Positions 34,074 through 42,241 of a stretch of 64,000 nt of DNA are shown one piece after another. How positions within the stretch are numbered: position 1 is the first letter of the stretch; the number at the start of each line of letters is the position of its first letter. Source of the DNA: Agromyces sp. Soil535 (GTDB taxonomy: Bacteria; Actinomycetota; Actinomycetes; Actinomycetales; Microbacteriaceae); assembly GCF_001428255.1 (NCBI RefSeq), contig NZ_LMRW01000001.1:2504-66503 (forward strand). Direction: 5' to 3'. The position numbers and the translations under genes were made by a program. Under the pieces are notes generated by a model. It saw only the letters and a list, made by a program, of their open reading frames with translations, made no database searches and was not told where the DNA came from.

Positions 34074-34273
34074 CACCGGGCGGCTGAGCACTCGATCCGC
34101 AAGCGGCTTGCCGCCGGTCCGGCAGGTAGGACAGCATTGGAGCGCCGAGTCGGAGTAGGTGACCTACCGGAGGTGACGCCGCACTCCGGGCACGGTTCGC
34201 CCCGGCGACCGTGGACGCGCAGCATGCTCGTCTTTGCACGCTTGAGTTCGAAGGCGGCGACGGACTCGGGCAA
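34074..34273 (-). pseudogene. 3' remnant of an Fpg/Nei-type DNA glycosylase gene
   Basis: The minus strand reads PESVAAFELKRAK then LRVHGRRGEPCPECG, the start of the C-terminal zinc finger of Fpg/Nei glycosylases. A frameshift follows. In the next frame the end continues as YSDSALQCCPTCRTGGKPLA and LSRPVK, the second Cys pair and C-terminus of the same finger. The catalytic N-terminal part is absent; the fragment abuts the stop of the PucR gene. It is a clear gene relic. Confidence 0.7.
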
Positions 34274-34285
34274 TGAACTTGTCGG

Positions 34286-35587
34286 TCAAGCACCGTACTC
34301 ATCGCGCCTGGTGGCTGGATCGTCGAGACGCCGTATGAAGAGTTCGGCAAGCACGAGCGCTGCCTGGGTCTCGGCCGGGCGTTCGGCGACGCCGTGTCCG
34401 AGAACGGCCTGAATCCGCTCGAGCCGGTTGATGAGCGTGTTGCGATGCAGAAAGAGGCGTTCGGCTGCCGGAGCGATGCGCATCCGCGTGTCGAAGAACG
34501 TCCGGAGTGTGTTGCACATGTCGGCCATTTCCGGGCTGTCAGTGGCCAGATCACGAAGCTCATGCTCGACGAACCAGCGGGCGCGCTCCTCATCCTGGCT
34601 GAGTACGATCGCCAACGCAACGTCGCCGTAGGAGACTCCGCCGTTGACGCCCAGACTGGCGGCCAGCCGCAGCGCATCGGAAGCTTCCAGGAAGGTTCGC
34701 CGGAATCCGTCGGCTCCGGGGTGTGGTTCGCCGATGCCGACGAGCAGCGGTGCCGGCACGCGGAGATCCTCAACTCGGGGTGTCCGCGGCGGGCGATCAG
34801 TGGTCACCCAGAGGTGAACCTTCCCAGCGCTCGTTTCGTATCGCAGCATTCGTTCGCTGCCGACTACCCGAGCAAACACATGCACGATGCCTTCCAGAAC
34901 TCGCCGTTCGACCGCACCTCCCGGCGGTACTCCGATCGCGCAACTGAGGTGCCAGCCGATCAGCGGGATCCGCAGCAACTGTGTGGCCGCTTCGACATCC
35001 ACGGGCTCTGCCGTCACCAGCGATTCGATCGCGCTTCGAATGCGAACCTGCTCTGCCAGGTAGACACGCCGGCGCTCCTCGACGATCGCATCGGTTGCTG
35101 CGCCGATCCACGCATCCATCGTTCCGGTAACGGATGTCGCCAACGCCGGGACGACGCTGATGCCGTCTGGACGCACGCCTACGGCGGCATCTATGAGGAG
35201 CGACAGCCACTCATGCTGCATGCTCCGCAGTGCTTGGGTGATATCCGACAGAGGGATGTCCCGCGCAACGATGTCTTCTGCGAGATCGCGATCGATCGCC
35301 TCCGTGTCGGCGGGCAGCCTGTCCCCGTCAGCGAGGCGGAGCAGGGTCGCGGTGAGAACGTGCTGGGCAAACGTTCGAATGAGCGGCCACGGTGCGAGCG
35401 AGTCGTGAATCTGCTCTTGCAGTGCGGCGAGGGACTGTTCGACGGCCCCGGCCACCCACCGGGTTGCGCCGTCTCCCAGTCGGGAGCGGAGTTGCTCGGC
35501 CTCGTGTACGGCCAGCGGAGCCGGTCGGGGGTCACTGTCCCAATCGAGCGTGGAGATGACCTTCGCCATCGAGTCCGCGATGGACAC
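34286..35587 (-). CDS. PucR-family regulator
   Basis: A 433-residue regulator. It has an N-terminal helical domain (RsbRD-like), a central GGDEF-like domain and a C-terminal PucR helix-turn-helix (LRTFFDTRMRIAPAAERL then LHRNTLINRLERIQAVLG). Family members respond to small catabolites such as purines, aromatics or hydroxy acids. It is convergent with the alcohol dehydrogenase gene. It may help control that cluster, but no operator shows this. Confidence 0.8.
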   Translation of the reverse strand: MSIADSMAKVISTLDWDSDPRPAPLAVHEAEQLRSRLGDGATRWVAGAVEQSLAALQEQIHDSLAPWPLIRTFAQHVLTATLLRLADGDRLPADTEAIDRDLAEDIVARDIPLSDITQALRSMQHEWLSLLIDAAVGVRPDGISVVPALATSVTGTMDAWIGAATDAIVEERRRVYLAEQVRIRSAIESLVTAEPVDVEAATQLLRIPLIGWHLSCAIGVPPGGAVERRVLEGIVHVFARVVGSERMLRYETSAGKVHLWVTTDRPPRTPRVEDLRVPAPLLVGIGEPHPGADGFRRTFLEASDALRLAASLGVNGGVSYGDVALAIVLSQDEERARWFVEHELRDLATDSPEMADMCNTLRTFFDTRMRIAPAAERLFLHRNTLINRLERIQAVLGHGVAERPAETQAALVLAELFIRRLDDPATRRDEYGA

Positions 35588-35734
35588 ACGGTCAGCCTAA
35601 CCCAGGAGGGCAGAGTGCACATGGTTGCGTCGAGGGCTGCGACAGAGCGCACGATGACCCGAATACCGATCCACGGGAACGTTGATATGTCGCGGAAATG
35701 CCGCGCAAAGACGTGATCTGGAGGTCACAACCAT

Positions 35735-36340
35735 ATGTTCGAACACAATGTCATCGCCGCCTCCTTCGAGGACCGGAGCAATGCGTATCAAGCGCTCAGC
35801 GAGCTCAAGGGCGCCGGGCTGGAGGGGCGAGTCGAAGTGCTCTCCGCGAGCATCGTCACCCGTGACGAGCAGGGCCGACTCGACGCCCCGGAGGGAGGCG
35901 ACGCCGTGGGTGGGGCCGCCACTTGGGGAGGCAGCCTGATCGGGCTCATGATCGGCGTCATCGGCGGCCCGATCGGGATGCTGTTCGGGTGGACCGGAGG
36001 CCTGCTGGTCGGTGGGGCCTTCGACATCCGTCGTGAGGACCGCTCCGACAGCGTGCTCGGAGAGATCAGCCGCTACATCCCCCTGGGCGGCACGGCCGTC
36101 GTCGCGGAGGTCAACGAGTACGCCGTCGAGGTCGTGGACAAGCTGATGGCTGAGCAGGGCGGGACCGTGTATCGGCGTTCCGCCGACGTGGTGCTCGCCG
36201 AGCTCGAGGCGGCAGAGGACGCCTACCGGAAGGCGCAGAAGGAAGCCGACCGGGTGGCGCGCGAACAGCGGAAGGCTGAGCGCCGCCAGAACGCCGCGGA
36301 GCGCAAGGCGGCCCTCAAGGAGAAGCTCGCCATCTCCTGA
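35735..36340 (+). CDS. DUF1269-like membrane protein
   Basis: A 201-residue protein. The N-terminal ferredoxin-like half begins MFEHNVIAASFEDRSNAYQA. A Gly-rich hydrophobic stretch (about residues 66-92) follows, then a second alpha/beta part and a long charged C-terminal helix (RKAQKEADRVAREQRKAERR). This is the layout of DUF1269 proteins, whose function is unknown. GGAGGTCAC stands upstream of the ATG. It is followed in the same direction by two further membrane-protein genes, probably a loose operon of envelope or stress functions. Confidence 0.75.
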   Translation: MFEHNVIAASFEDRSNAYQALSELKGAGLEGRVEVLSASIVTRDEQGRLDAPEGGDAVGGAATWGGSLIGLMIGVIGGPIGMLFGWTGGLLVGGAFDIRREDRSDSVLGEISRYIPLGGTAVVAEVNEYAVEVVDKLMAEQGGTVYRRSADVVLAELEAAEDAYRKAQKEADRVAREQRKAERRQNAAERKAALKEKLAIS

Positions 36341-36479
36341 GTCCAGGAGCCGATCGGGGCACCGAGCCGCGTTCCCGCGCGCACGGTTGCCCCGATCGCC
36401 GCGACTCCTCAGGGCATCGGCGAGGAGTTGCTCTGTCGGCTCCTGACAACCGAACCCAGAAGCGAACGGACTGGAAGAC

Positions 36480-37013
36480 ATGGAGATCGAACGAGAGGTG
36501 CTCGTGACCGGCGGCGCCCGACACGGCAGACGACCGGCGCGGATGACGCAGCACGCCCGGGAGGCGCTGTACGCGTCCATCACCGGGGTCGCCACTCTGT
36601 TGGTCATGATCCCGTCGTCTGAGGCGTTCACCGGACGATCCGCCGCGAGCAGCCTCCTCGGCACCATGGGAGGACTGTTCGCCGCAGGCCTGGTCGCCGA
36701 CACGATCGCGCACGCCAGTGAGGGCGGAGGAGCAACGCGGCGTAGCACGATGCGCCGCATCCTCGGAGCGTCGATCCGCACGCTGGAAATCACCGTCGTG
36801 CCCGCCGTTCTTCTGCTGCTCAGCGACACCGGCATCTGGAGTCTGAGGACGGGGCTGACTCTCGCGATTGCGGCTCTCACCGTCACCCAGCTCGTCCTCG
36901 TTCTCTGGGGCTTGCGCGGGAGCGCCACCACGAAGGGGCAGAAAACGGGCTACCTGTTGCTCCAGCTGGGTGCCGTCGGCGGAGTCGTCCTGCTCAAGGT
37001 CATCGTCCATTAG
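36480..37013 (+). CDS. Hypothetical four-helix membrane protein
   Basis: A 177-residue protein with four predicted membrane segments, near 33-50, 62-78, 104-120 and 127-145, plus a hydrophobic C-terminus. I do not recognise the family. It lies 140 bp after the DUF1269-like gene and 30 bp before the AI-2E-type transporter, in the same direction. Confidence 0.6.
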   Translation: MEIEREVLVTGGARHGRRPARMTQHAREALYASITGVATLLVMIPSSEAFTGRSAASSLLGTMGGLFAAGLVADTIAHASEGGGATRRSTMRRILGASIRTLEITVVPAVLLLLSDTGIWSLRTGLTLAIAALTVTQLVLVLWGLRGSATTKGQKTGYLLLQLGAVGGVVLLKVIVH

Positions 37014-37043
37014 CCCACCACATCTCGCGAACGAAGGACAAGC

Positions 37044-38264
37044 ATGCGATTCCGAAGTAGCTACCTGGACAAACCCACGACCGAAATAGTCCGAAGCGGA
37101 CAGCAGGATCGCGCGAATCCGGAGACCTTCGGCTCCGCGCCGGCCAATTCCCCCCGGGCATCCCTTTCGCGGCTTTGGAGCGACGGTCTTGGGCGCGCCG
37201 GGACCCGCGGGGCGCAGATGCTCCTCGTCGGTGCAGTCGTCGTTGCACTTGTCTGGCTACTCAGCCGCCTGTCGATCGTCACGATCCCCCTTGTGCTCGC
37301 GCTCATCTTCGCAGCGGCGTTCGCACCGTGGATGGAGTGGACGCGACGACACCGTTTGCCGCCCGCCCTTGGCGCCGCGCTCGCACTCCTGTTCCTCCTC
37401 GCGGCGATCATCGGCGCTCTCGTCTTCGTCGTGGGATCCGTCGGCCACGAATGGCGCGAGCTCGCGATCAAGGCCCAGGACGGCTTCCAGCGCCTTGTGG
37501 CCTGGGTGCAGACGCTTCCGTTCTCACCGGACCAGCGTCAGCTGAATGACTTCACGGAGCAGATCAGCGGTTTCGTCACGAGCGCCGAGTTCGGATCCGG
37601 GGCGCTCGGCGGAATCGGCGCCGTCACCGAAGTCAGCGCGAGCCTCGGGATGATGGCGATCATCCTCTTCTTCCTCCTCAAAGACGGCCCGCAGATGTGG
37701 GAGTTCCTCGTCCGACCCTTCGAGGGAATCGCCTACGACCGCGCAGAGCGCATCAGGCGCAAGACCGTCGACGTCTTCGGCGGCTACATTTCCAGCACCG
37801 CCGCCGCCGCACTGTTCGACGCCGTGGGAATCTTCATCGGCCTACTCATCCTGCAGGTCCCCCTCGCGGTACCGCTCGCGATCCTCACCTTCCTGCTCGC
37901 CTTCATCCCGATCATCGGCGCCGTGAGCGCGGGTGCCGTCGCCGCCCTGGTTGCCCTCGTCACCAACGGACCGCTCAACGCGGCACTCGTCGTGCTCGTC
38001 GTCATCATCGTCAATCAGCTCGAAGGGAACGTCCTGAAGCCGATCCTGATGGGCAAGACGGTCAGCCTCCACGCCCTCGTCGTGCTCATCGTCATCGCCG
38101 CGGGCACGGCCGTCGGCGGAATCACAGGAGCCCTACTCGCCGTCCCGCTCACTGCCGCGGCCTGGGGCGTCGTGCAAGTGTGGGACGGCGACAACCTCCC
38201 CGCCCGCTGGGCACGCCCGAAGACGCGCGATCGGCCAGCACCACGCTCGGATGAAATGCGGTGA
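37044..38264 (+). CDS. AI-2E family (PerM/UPF0118) transporter
   Basis: A 406-residue membrane protein with the eight-helix AI-2E exporter-family layout. Two adjacent N-terminal helices (about 68-103) and one near 112-137 come first. A soluble loop with the amphipathic WVQTLPF helix follows, then the C-terminal helices including the conserved LIPIIG-like segment (AFIPIIGAVSAGAVAALVAL) and VNQLEGNVLKPILMG. The first 50 residues are a polar extension; a start near residue 55 cannot be excluded. Some members move ions or small molecules; the substrate here is unknown. Confidence 0.8.
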   Translation: MRFRSSYLDKPTTEIVRSGQQDRANPETFGSAPANSPRASLSRLWSDGLGRAGTRGAQMLLVGAVVVALVWLLSRLSIVTIPLVLALIFAAAFAPWMEWTRRHRLPPALGAALALLFLLAAIIGALVFVVGSVGHEWRELAIKAQDGFQRLVAWVQTLPFSPDQRQLNDFTEQISGFVTSAEFGSGALGGIGAVTEVSASLGMMAIILFFLLKDGPQMWEFLVRPFEGIAYDRAERIRRKTVDVFGGYISSTAAAALFDAVGIFIGLLILQVPLAVPLAILTFLLAFIPIIGAVSAGAVAALVALVTNGPLNAALVVLVVIIVNQLEGNVLKPILMGKTVSLHALVVLIVIAAGTAVGGITGALLAVPLTAAAWGVVQVWDGDNLPARWARPKTRDRPAPRSDEMR

Positions 38265-38477
38265 CCCTGTGTTGGCGCCCGATGGACAAGAGACCGACGG
38301 ACAAGAGACCTACGGACAGGAGACCGACGGTCGAGAGACAACGCAGACGTGATGGCGTGCGCTCCCTCACATCGGTTGGTCCGGCCGCTCCGAAGGGCGA
38401 CCATGCCCAAGGCAACCGCGTCGCCATCCGTCACGGGAGGATCCTCCGGTCTTCGAGGGGAGATCTTCGCGACGCCC

Positions 38478-38705
38478 TCAGCGGTACATCGACTCGTGCC
38501 GGTCCACGCCGACCCGCATCGTGGCGGCCGACCGCCAGTACGCCGCGGCCGCGTCGGACCATCGGCGGGGGCTCTCAGGGGCCCGGTCGTACTGCGCCCA
38601 GAAGGCCGCGACATGGCGATGTTCGGCGTTGGCCGCATGGAAGCGGTGCATCTGCGCGTCGGGGACGGCGCGCGCGGGGCGGTTGGATCCGTGCGTGTCA
38701 CTCAT
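38478..38705 (-). CDS. Small hypothetical protein, 75 aa
   Basis: Starts MSDTHGSNRPARAV, is His- and Arg-rich and soluble, and contains HRFHAANAEHRHVAAFWAQY then WSDAAAAYWRSAATM. It is probably a genuine small protein, since its composition is protein-like and the opposite-strand frames are not. Function unknown. The flanking stretches (38265-38477 and 38706-38842) show no gene. Confidence 0.45.
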   Translation of the reverse strand: MSDTHGSNRPARAVPDAQMHRFHAANAEHRHVAAFWAQYDRAPESPRRWSDAAAAYWRSAATMRVGVDRHESMYR

Positions 38706-38842
38706 GATCGGACGTTACGCCGGCAACATGTGCGAGCGCACAGCGTCCGTGTCAGACGCTCGGCTCGATCTCCCAACGACTTCTGCCACCGGCACGTACC
38801 TCCCCGAGCGGCCTGACGACCGCCGCCCGCAGCCCGCACCTC

Positions 38843-39508
38843 TCACTCGCTCGACGAAGTCCCCAGCGGGGAGAACGCGAGCGCCTCCGCCTCCTGAGCG
38901 CTCATGCCGAGCACGCGGAGAACGTCGGCGGTCACCCGATCGGTGAGGGACGCATCGTCGGCCTCCGGCCGATCGTGGATCATCTGGCCCAGGCACAGGG
39001 CGGCACCCATGACGGTGATCATCGCGACATCCAGGTCGGCCACCCGGAATCTCCCGGCAGCCGCGGCGGCCCGGATGTCGCGGCGGGCGCGAGGCCCCAG
39101 GCCGTCCGCGGAGTTCAGGGAGCGCAGGCCGTCGCCCAGCACGACCTTGCTCAACATCGGCTGCTGCCGGTGCAGGCGGCCGGTGAGGCGGTAGCTCTGG
39201 GCGAACACCGCCGCCGGATCGTCCAGTCCTCTCGTCAGCTCTTCGACATAGTCGGCGTGCCGCTCCAGAGCGTCGGCGACCGCAGCCTCGAACAACTGCT
39301 CCTTGGTGTCGAAGTGATTGTAGAAGGAGCCGGTCCCGAGGTCAGCGGCTTCCGTGATGACGCTGACGGGCGTGTTCGTGCGACCTTCCGCGAGCAGCGC
39401 CTGTGCTGCCTCGATGAGTGCCGCCCGGGTCCGCGCCTTCCGTCGATCGAGACGGTTGGCGGCACCTCGTGGGGCGCCGCCTCCCCGTCCCTGCGTCTCC
39501 GCTGTCAT
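38843..39508 (-). CDS. TetR-family regulator
   Basis: A 221-residue regulator. The N-terminal helix-turn-helix reads RTRAALIEAAQALLAEG then TEAADLGTGSFYNHFDTKEQ. The helical C-terminal domain resembles those of regulators of aromatic or steroid hydroxylases. Its ATG (39508) overlaps the TGA of the upstream small frame (TGATG), so translation is coupled. The two palindromes at 39863-39893 before that frame are its likely autoregulatory operators. Confidence 0.85.
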   Translation of the reverse strand: MTAETQGRGGGAPRGAANRLDRRKARTRAALIEAAQALLAEGRTNTPVSVITEAADLGTGSFYNHFDTKEQLFEAAVADALERHADYVEELTRGLDDPAAVFAQSYRLTGRLHRQQPMLSKVVLGDGLRSLNSADGLGPRARRDIRAAAAAGRFRVADLDVAMITVMGAALCLGQMIHDRPEADDASLTDRVTADVLRVLGMSAQEAEALAFSPLGTSSSE

Positions 39509-39819
39509 CAGTCCTGAAGAATACTGCACTCGCTGGTCGCCGGCGCCCGGGAGACGGCATCAACCGGCCGCCGACGCCCGCACCCCTGCGCCTGCGCCCG
39601 GTCGGCGACGGTCCGCATCGATGCGAGGCCCGGGAGGCGCGCCACCATCCGTTCTGGGTCGCTTCCCGCGATGGCGACGGTGAAGTCCGGGCGAACCACG
39701 GCGGCGACCGCGCCTGCGACCTTGATGATCGGGTTTCGGGACCGACCGGGATGCTCATCCCTCAGGGCTCCCTGCTCGCTGTGCATATCGCTGTGCGTGT
39801 CGTGGAGCTCACCGCTCAA
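39508..39819 (-). pseudogene. Truncated VOC-dioxygenase-like N-terminus fused to unrelated sequence
   Basis: A 103-codon frame translated just before and coupled to the TetR gene. Its first third (HSEQGALRDEHPGRSRNP then IIKV) resembles the N-terminus of VOC (extradiol dioxygenase-like) proteins. The expected AWLEFEKPDL continuation is replaced by a low-similarity stretch. I infer an internal deletion of a metabolic gene that shared an operon with the regulator. It may still be translated. The family memory is moderate only. Confidence 0.35.
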
Positions 39820-39862
39820 CGCCGTCTGTTCGAGCTTTGCCAGTCAACCACCTCCACGTGAT

Positions 39863-39893
39863 TGAAGATATCTTCACTTCAGATGATATCATC
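39863..39893. promoter_or_regulatory. Twin palindromic operators between divergent TetR-type genes
   Basis: TGAAGATATCTTCA (39863-39876, perfect 14 bp) and GATGATATCATC (39882-39893, perfect 12 bp) share a GATATC centre and lie 18 bp apart centre to centre. Spacing and size suit two TetR dimers on opposite or overlapping faces. Confidence 0.7.
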
Positions 39894-40028
39894 AGTCGAG
39901 TCCTAGCCCAAAGGTGGCCTCGGTGGAGGGAGAGGGTTCGTTGAGGATCTCGCAACGGTGCGACACCAAGACGACCGAGCGAACGGATCCGCACTGGATC
40001 GAAGGACAGCGGATACTGCCGCAGGAAG

Positions 40029-40844
40029 ATGACGCGCCGTTCTGCGATTCCGCCGCGCTGGAGCACCGCACCGAGCCGTCGGCCGATCGTGCCTAGGACG
40101 CTCGCTCCGGTCCGCAGCGCCGAGCGCCAGCTGCGCTCCCGTCTGCTGGTCGCGAAGGCGGCCCGGGCCGCACTCTCCTTCGACGGAAGGCTGACTTCGC
40201 CCACCATCGAGGACGCGTGCAAGCAGGCCGGGATCCATCCCCACGCGTACCGCGTGCTCTTCCCGACGCCCGATGTCCTGCTGGATGAGATCGCCCGACT
40301 CCTGGTCGCCGAGGCCGCGAGTCGCATGGAATGGATGATCGAGCAGTTCCGCCCCGAGGGCGATGACCCCGACGATCTCGTGCGGGCCGCGACCTGTCTG
40401 GCCCGGTCGTCCCCGCTCGACCGCGCCGGGCTCATGATCCGTGTCGAACGCAGGATCGCTGCCGTACGTCGCCGGGACGGCGGTGATGCCGTAGCGGGCT
40501 CGGAGGACGCACTGATCGCGGTGTTGGTGGACATCCTGCACGCGCTCCTTGGTAAGCTCGGTCGTCGGTTCTCATGGCCCCCTCGCGTTCTCGCTCGGGT
40601 GATTCTCGACACCTACGAGCGCTCGTTCGAGGGCTGGCTACTGGGGCTGAACGAGGAATCCACGTTCCACGATTCCGACTACGTCCGGGAGGTCCTCCCG
40701 CTGATCCTTCGCGATGCCACCACTGCGAGTTCGACGACTGAACCTCGTTCGCGCTCCGGCGGCCGACAGGGACGGATGCGTTCGCCGGGGTCGGCGACGA
40801 CCAACGCGAGATCCTTCGAGGCACATCCAGTTCGAAACGAATGA
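40029..40844 (+). CDS. Atypical TetR-like regulator
   Basis: A 271-residue protein (a GTG at 40089 is an alternative start). A TetR-like N-terminal domain is suggested by AKAARAALSFDGRLTSPTIE, then ACKQAGIHPHAYRVLFPTPD, with the DNA-reading helix weakly conserved. A helical ligand domain follows. About 35 C-terminal residues are Arg/Ser-rich and look disordered. It is divergent from the other TetR gene across the twin palindromes and could compete for or share them. Confidence 0.5.
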   Translation: MTRRSAIPPRWSTAPSRRPIVPRTLAPVRSAERQLRSRLLVAKAARAALSFDGRLTSPTIEDACKQAGIHPHAYRVLFPTPDVLLDEIARLLVAEAASRMEWMIEQFRPEGDDPDDLVRAATCLARSSPLDRAGLMIRVERRIAAVRRRDGGDAVAGSEDALIAVLVDILHALLGKLGRRFSWPPRVLARVILDTYERSFEGWLLGLNEESTFHDSDYVREVLPLILRDATTASSTTEPRSRSGGRQGRMRSPGSATTNARSFEAHPVRNE

Positions 40845-41040
40845 CGACGATGCCGGTTCTGGCCGGCGAGGGGGGCGTCGGACCGGTAATCCCGCTGGCG
40901 TAGAATGCGGTCGAGTCCGGTGACTTCGACACGAGCCCGACGTACGCGGGCGCACTGCAGGGCTGGGCGTGCCCGAAGGGGCACATCACGGCACCATGTA
41001 GGCTGGAGCACGATCCGAGCCGGGACTGGGTGATGCGGGC

Positions 41041-41883
41041 GTGGATCTTACTGATCGTCTGGCAGCGTTCCGGCGGAGCTACCCATACCGCGAAACCGCC
41101 GTGGACGGCGTGGCCTGGCGCTATCGCCTCGGTGGCGCTCGGAACGCGCCGAGTGTGCTGCTGCTGCCCGGAGGAACTCTGGTGCCGGACCCGTTCTTCC
41201 TAGTGATCGAGGAGCTCGGCCGGAGGTACCAGGTCATCGCGGCGGCGTACCCGCCAGCCAGGTCCATGGCTGAACTGGTCCGCGGGGCCACCGCCATTCT
41301 CGATGCTGAACGAGTCCCGGCGGCACACGTGTTCGGGTCGTCGTTCGGTGGGTACGTCGCCCAGTGCATGGTGCGTGCCCATCCCGAGCGTGTGTCGACG
41401 TTGATCCTGGCCCAGACGGGGGTGCGCCACTTCGTCGGCCCGACTCCGATCACCGTGCTGCGGTGGTTGTTGCAGGCAGCGCCCGCCCCCGTAGTGCGCT
41501 GGTTCATGTGGCGGACCTGGCAGGTGCTGATCGCCGACATCGGCGGGGACAAGCGATTTTGGATGGGACTGCTGCACAACATCCTCGAGACCGAGTTGTC
41601 GAAGGCGCACCTTGTGGCGGTCACGGCCGCGATCGCTGACTTCACCGCCCACCATCGCCCGATACCGGGAGACCTGAGCGCGTGGGCTGGTTCGGTGCTG
41701 CTGCTGCAATCCGAACGTGACAGGGCCTTCGCCGCGCAGGCCGCTGAGATCGAAGCTGTATACCCGCACGCCACCGTCCGGATCCTTCGCGGCGCAGGAC
41801 ATGGCGCTCTGTTCACCCACACCGACCAGTACGTCAACGAGCTCGAGTTGTTTCTGGCCGCCCACGCGACTGCCGGTCATTAG
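41041..41883 (+). CDS. Alpha/beta hydrolase
   Basis: A 280-residue hydrolase with a GTG start. An oxyanion strand (SVLLLPGGTLVPDPFF), the nucleophile elbow FGSSFGG and the late His in LRGAGHGALFTH are visible, with a probable Asp in LQSERDRAF. There is no signal peptide. The substrate is unknown. It stands alone between the TetR pair and the protease/STAND operon. Confidence 0.75.
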   Translation: MDLTDRLAAFRRSYPYRETAVDGVAWRYRLGGARNAPSVLLLPGGTLVPDPFFLVIEELGRRYQVIAAAYPPARSMAELVRGATAILDAERVPAAHVFGSSFGGYVAQCMVRAHPERVSTLILAQTGVRHFVGPTPITVLRWLLQAAPAPVVRWFMWRTWQVLIADIGGDKRFWMGLLHNILETELSKAHLVAVTAAIADFTAHHRPIPGDLSAWAGSVLLLQSERDRAFAAQAAEIEAVYPHATVRILRGAGHGALFTHTDQYVNELELFLAAHATAGH

Positions 41884-42241
41884 GTCGGTCGGCCGTGAGG
41901 AGGCGGCACCACACCCCTCGACACCTGGTGATTCGTCGTTCACCACGACTCACATCGGCTCACCAACCGCGCGATTCCGGGGCTCCCACTCTTGCGGACG
42001 CAGTCGGACTCCGGTATTGAGTGAGATGACCGCGGCGCTCGGCGTCCTCCTGGACGTCGGCGGCCGCGCGAGGCGCAACGACTTGGGGGAGTCCATGACG
42101 CTTCTCACCTTCGCGGGCCGCCCTTCAAGGCGTCGATCCGGCGACATCTCGCGGTCGTCCCGTGCGGCGACCGCTCATCGGAGCGGGCCCGAGCCAGAGG
42201 GCTGACGCCCGATCATCAGCGGCAGGCGGGAGGTGCGGGCG
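41884..42241. other. Intergenic region before the protease/STAND operon
   Basis: I see no gene and no convincing promoter. A stretch near 41940-41985 has TTCACCACGACTCAC-like words reminiscent of the attachment arms, but without a tRNA fragment; I do not treat it as a site. Confidence 0.4.

Noticed and set aside
41936-41990. Possible further attachment arm before the protease/STAND operon
   Set aside because: Only short TTCAC/GACTCAC words match, there is no inverted partner and no tRNA fragment.
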